Positions 60,966-64,000 of a stretch of 64,000 nt of DNA are shown here, piece after piece. Numbering within the stretch: the first letter of the stretch is position 1; each line of letters opens with the position of its first letter. This DNA comes from Sphingobacteriales bacterium (GTDB lineage Bacteria; Bacteroidota; Bacteroidia; Chitinophagales; Chitinophagaceae). The stretch is taken from assembly GCA_004144175.1 (NCBI GenBank), contig SEFT01000016.1:1-64000 (forward strand). Reading direction: 5' to 3'. The notes under the pieces were generated by a model. That model searched no databases, was not told the DNA's origin, and worked only from the letters and a program-made list of their open reading frames with translations. A program made the position numbers and the translations under genes.

Positions 60966-63506
60966 ATGAAGAAGCAACATTCAGGGAATGAGGATTTTAA
61001 AGGCTTTGTCCGTGTGCGTGGGGCCCGCGAGCATAACTTGAAAAATGTGAATGTTGACATACCCCGCGATGCGCTTGTGGTGTTCACTGGCGTATCAGGA
61101 TCGGGAAAATCTTCCCTGGCTTTTGGCACCTTGTATGCAGAGGCGCAGCGCCGCTATCTCGAGTCGGTATCTCCCTACGCACGCCGGCTATTCAACCAGA
61201 TGTCGGTGCCTGAGGTCGATGCGATAGAAGGGTTGCCGCCTGCTGTAGCACTGCAGCAACAGCGCGGAGCCGTCACTACACGTTCTTCTGTAGGTAGCGT
61301 CACTACACTTTCTAATCTGCTGCGCATGCTCTACTCGCGTGCGGGAGACTACCCCCGTGGCCAGACTATAATTTATGCTGAAGCATTCTCTCCCAATACA
61401 CCCGAAGGTGCTTGTCCCGAATGCCATGGGCTGGGCCGGGTATACGAAGTAACGGAGCAGTCGATGGTGCCCGATGATTCGCTCACCATTCGTGAGCGTG
61501 CTATAGCTGCATGGCCAACTGCCTGGCAGGGTCAGAATCTGCGTGAGATACTGATGACCCTTGGCTATGACGTAGATACGCGCTGGCGCGAACTATCTCA
61601 GGAAGACCGCGACTGGATACTATTTACAGAAGAGCAGCCCACGGTGCCGGTTTACTCCGGCCTTACCATGGCAGAAGTAAAAAGGGCATTGAAGCAAAAG
61701 ATGGAGCCCAGCTATATGGGTACCTTCACCAGTGCGCGGCGCTATGTGTTGCAAACATTTGCCACTTCGCAAAGTCAGCTCATGAAGAAAAGAGTGGCGC
61801 AGTATATGATTGGCAGCGAGTGTAAACTGTGCCATGGCAAAAGACTCCGCAGGGAATCACTATCTATTAAGTTCGATGAACTGGATATAACCGAAATGTC
61901 GCGGCTGCCCCTGAGCCAACTGCACCAAATATTTACACCGTATGCTACTGGCAAGGGCGCTGCAAAGGGCTCAGAACATACCCATCCCGAAAAAGAGCTG
62001 GTAACACAACGCATTGCTCAGGACCTTGTGGGCAGGCTGGGTGTCATTCTCGATCTTGGCCTTGGCTACCTCACACTCGAGCGGAACACGCCAACGCTAT
62101 CTCCGGGAGAGCTGCAACGGCTAAGGCTGGCCACACAGGTTCATTCCAACCTTTTCGGAGTAGTATATGTGCTCGACGAGCCATCGGCAGGTTTACACCC
62201 TGCCGACACCGAAGCTTTGCTGCGGGCATTAGATAAGCTGAAGGCATCGGGCAATTCCCTATTCGTGGTAGAGCATGAGGTGGATGTGATACGCCATGCT
62301 GACTGGATCGTGGATGTAGGGCCTGCAGCAGGCGTTCACGGGGGGCATGTACTCTATAGCGGTCCGCTGGCAGGGCTGGCTGGGGTAGAACAATCTATAA
62401 CAAGACGGTTTATCTCTGACACCCAAAAAAAGAAACAACGCACCTACCGGCAACCTAGCGGCTGGCTGCGACTTGCAGGCGTCAGCCGGAATAACCTGAA
62501 CAAGTTGGATGCATCTTTCCCCTTGGGTGTATTTACCAGTGTTACAGGCGTATCAGGTTCTGGCAAGAGCAGCCTTGTGAGCCAGGTGTTGGTGGAGCTG
62601 GTAGCGGAGCAGCTAGGGCAGAAGCTGGACGATACTCCTCCCGATCAGCAGGATCTCCTGCACGAGGAAGTGGTAACACTAGATGGCAGGATCAAAGAAG
62701 GGATGGACAAAATAAAGCGGCTGGTGCGTGTCGACCAGAAACCGATAGGACGTACACCACGCTCCAACCTGGCTACCTATACCGGCCTTTTCGATCATGT
62801 AAGAAAGCTGTTTGCAGCAACGAAGATGGCTAGATCGAGGAAGTATGATGTAGGTCGCTTCTCTTTCAATGTAGCGAAGGGCCGCTGCCCGCATTGCGAA
62901 GGTGAAGGCTTTGTGATGGTAGAGCTGTTGTTCCTGCCAAGCGTATACTCGCCCTGCCCTACCTGCCATGGCAGTCGGTACAACGAAAAAACACTGGAGA
63001 TACGCTACAAAGACAAGAACATAGCCGAGGTGCTGGATATGACAGTAGATACCGCATGGGAATTTTTTGCTGATGAACCCCAGTTGCACCGTGCGCTGGA
63101 TGTAGTGCGACAAGTAGGCCTGGGCTATCTGCGCCTGGGGCAGCCTGCTACCGAACTATCGGGCGGCGAAGCGCAGCGCATAAAGCTGGCAACCGAGCTA
63201 CAGCGTATGCAGCGCGGCAATACATTATATATACTCGATGAGCCTACCACAGGCTTGCACCCATCGGATGTAGAGAAGCTGATGGTGCAGCTGAATGTAC
63301 TGGTTGATGCCGGCAATACGGTCATTGCGGTAGAGCATGACATGTACGTAATAGCCGCCAGCGACTGGATCATAGACATTGGCCCAGGTGCAGGCGAAGA
63401 TGGCGGACAAATTGTCGCAGAAGGAACTCCGGAACAACTGGCCGGGAATAAAAAAAGTAAAACCGCTCAATACCTGGCCAGACATTTAAATATCGGTGGC
63501 TCGTGA
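60966..63506 (+). CDS. UvrA-like ATPase without UvrB-binding domain (UvrA2 type)
   Basis: 846 residues, shorter than the 940 of E. coli UvrA. Two ABC ATPase domains: Walker A GVSGSGKSSLAF (about 42) and GVSGSGKSSLVSQ (about 528); signatures LSPGELQRLRLATQ (about 378) and LSGGEAQRIKLATE (about 732). The zinc motifs CPECHGLG, CKLCHGKR and CPHCEGEG...CPTCHGSR are present. Between LYSRAGDYP and FSPNTPEGACPEC only about 15 residues occur where UvrA has its UvrB-binding domain. The protein therefore belongs to the second UvrA class, whose role (DNA damage tolerance or drug resistance) is less clear than repair. It directly follows accessory island 2. Confidence 0.9.
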   Translation: MKKQHSGNEDFKGFVRVRGAREHNLKNVNVDIPRDALVVFTGVSGSGKSSLAFGTLYAEAQRRYLESVSPYARRLFNQMSVPEVDAIEGLPPAVALQQQRGAVTTRSSVGSVTTLSNLLRMLYSRAGDYPRGQTIIYAEAFSPNTPEGACPECHGLGRVYEVTEQSMVPDDSLTIRERAIAAWPTAWQGQNLREILMTLGYDVDTRWRELSQEDRDWILFTEEQPTVPVYSGLTMAEVKRALKQKMEPSYMGTFTSARRYVLQTFATSQSQLMKKRVAQYMIGSECKLCHGKRLRRESLSIKFDELDITEMSRLPLSQLHQIFTPYATGKGAAKGSEHTHPEKELVTQRIAQDLVGRLGVILDLGLGYLTLERNTPTLSPGELQRLRLATQVHSNLFGVVYVLDEPSAGLHPADTEALLRALDKLKASGNSLFVVEHEVDVIRHADWIVDVGPAAGVHGGHVLYSGPLAGLAGVEQSITRRFISDTQKKKQRTYRQPSGWLRLAGVSRNNLNKLDASFPLGVFTSVTGVSGSGKSSLVSQVLVELVAEQLGQKLDDTPPDQQDLLHEEVVTLDGRIKEGMDKIKRLVRVDQKPIGRTPRSNLATYTGLFDHVRKLFAATKMARSRKYDVGRFSFNVAKGRCPHCEGEGFVMVELLFLPSVYSPCPTCHGSRYNEKTLEIRYKDKNIAEVLDMTVDTAWEFFADEPQLHRALDVVRQVGLGYLRLGQPATELSGGEAQRIKLATELQRMQRGNTLYILDEPTTGLHPSDVEKLMVQLNVLVDAGNTVIAVEHDMYVIAASDWIIDIGPGAGEDGGQIVAEGTPEQLAGNKKSKTAQYLARHLNIGGS

Positions 63507-63535
63507 ATAAACGCTGCACAATCTTAAATCCGACC

Positions 63536-63556
63536 GGTCAAAGCGTCTCGCTTTGC
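63536..63556. repeat. Short hairpin after the uvrA-like gene
   Basis: CAAAGCG-TCT-CGCTTTG within GGTC...GCC. No T-tract follows, so a terminator role is unsure. Confidence 0.35.
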
Positions 63557-63595
63557 CCTACTAATTCCCATGCTTCCCGCTTACTAATCCCTCCG

Positions 63596-63603
63596 TACCT
63601 TTA
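63596..63603 (+). promoter_or_regulatory. Possible -7 element (TACCTTTA)
   Basis: Seven of eight bases of TAnnTTTG, 19 nt before the ATG at 63623. Confidence 0.3.
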
Positions 63604-63622
63604 CACCACAAACCCAGATAAC

Positions 63623-63967
63623 ATGTCTAAAAAACACCAGGGCCGGGCAGATGGGTTGGTCTATTCTACCAACCAGGATTATTACAACAACTTCGACGAT
63701 AACGAACCGGCGCAGGAGACTGCACCTAAGGATAAGCAGAAGCTACGGGTAAAGCTGGACAGCAAGCAGCGGGCGGGTAAGCTGGTAACGCTGGTTGAGG
63801 GCTTTAGCGGTACAACAGAAGACCTGGAGGCGCTGGGCAAGCAGCTGAAGACTAAATGCGGAGCGGGCGGCAGCGCCAAAGATGGCCTCATCATCGTACA
63901 GGGCGACTATAAAGAAAAAATTATTGCCTGGCTGAAGGACTGGGGCTATACATTAACCAAAGGATAA
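63623..63967 (+). CDS. SUI1/YciH-family translation-factor-like protein
   Basis: 114 residues from MSKKHQGRADGLVYST (ATG 63623; the upstream frame from 63503 lacks homology). The C-terminal half has the SUI1/eIF1 fold signature VTLVEGFSGTTEDLEALGKQLKTKCGAGGSAKDGLIIVQGDYKEKIIAWL, as in YciH, which can affect start-codon selection. The N-terminal half is acidic and polar. Only 33 nt follow it to the window edge. Confidence 0.93.
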   Translation: MSKKHQGRADGLVYSTNQDYYNNFDDNEPAQETAPKDKQKLRVKLDSKQRAGKLVTLVEGFSGTTEDLEALGKQLKTKCGAGGSAKDGLIIVQGDYKEKIIAWLKDWGYTLTKG

Positions 63968-64000
63968 GCGTATTTTTGCGCCGTCATAGATATAATACAT

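Overview
The window looks like the chromosome of a Bacteroidota (Bacteroidetes) bacterium, most likely in or near the Chitinophagaceae. Three proteins end in type IX secretion (T9SS) sorting domains, many lipoproteins and outer-membrane barrels are present, most genes lack a Shine-Dalgarno sequence, and several genes carry a TAnnTTTG-like -7 element. No rRNA, tRNA, CRISPR array, intact insertion sequence or prophage was recognised. Coding density is high, and most genes fall in short operons closed by strong hairpin terminators.

Left part (1-17.7 kb): purK-purE with a chromate-transporter gene upstream; a T9SS-exported PhoX-like protein, a di-heme peroxidase and a small cytochrome c; then a complete haem pathway. 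hemA-hemC-hemD-hemE-hemF-hemB-hemL run leftward. hemH-hemJ run rightward from the same divergent promoter region, followed by an rRNA methyltransferase gene. Together these genes lead from glutamyl-tRNA to protohaem by the oxygen-dependent protoporphyrin branch, next to genes whose products bind haem.

Middle part (17.8-42.7 kb): a lipoprotein; a very large fusion of a degenerate calcineurin-like phosphatase domain with an Omp85-type barrel; a 1456-residue T9SS adhesin-like protein with nine 90-residue repeats and its barrel neighbour; a long intergenic region with RNA-like hairpins; a dienelactone hydrolase; small secreted proteins; Nfu; mannose-1-phosphate guanylyltransferase; an aminotransferase; a TauE-type permease; and a methyltransferase pair. 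A leftward block then encodes a DUF2723-tail-like secreted protein, an ECF sigma factor, its probable anti-sigma factor and two ferritin-like proteins. One ferritin-like protein keeps its di-iron ligands and the other has lost the carboxylates.

Right part (42.7-64 kb): two small accessory islands (about 42.7-44.4 kb and 57.9-61.0 kb) hold poorly characterised genes. They share two dispersed repeat families arranged in mirrored order, which is the most unusual structure seen here. Between them lie a glycosyltransferase, an EamA transporter, DinB-like proteins, a VOC protein, a GNAT acetyltransferase, a T9SS-exported glycosidase-like protein, an AsmA-family protein, a kelch-like lipoprotein and an acyltransferase. 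The window ends with a UvrA paralogue lacking the UvrB-binding domain and a SUI1-family protein.

All identifications come from reading motifs and lengths; no database search was run.
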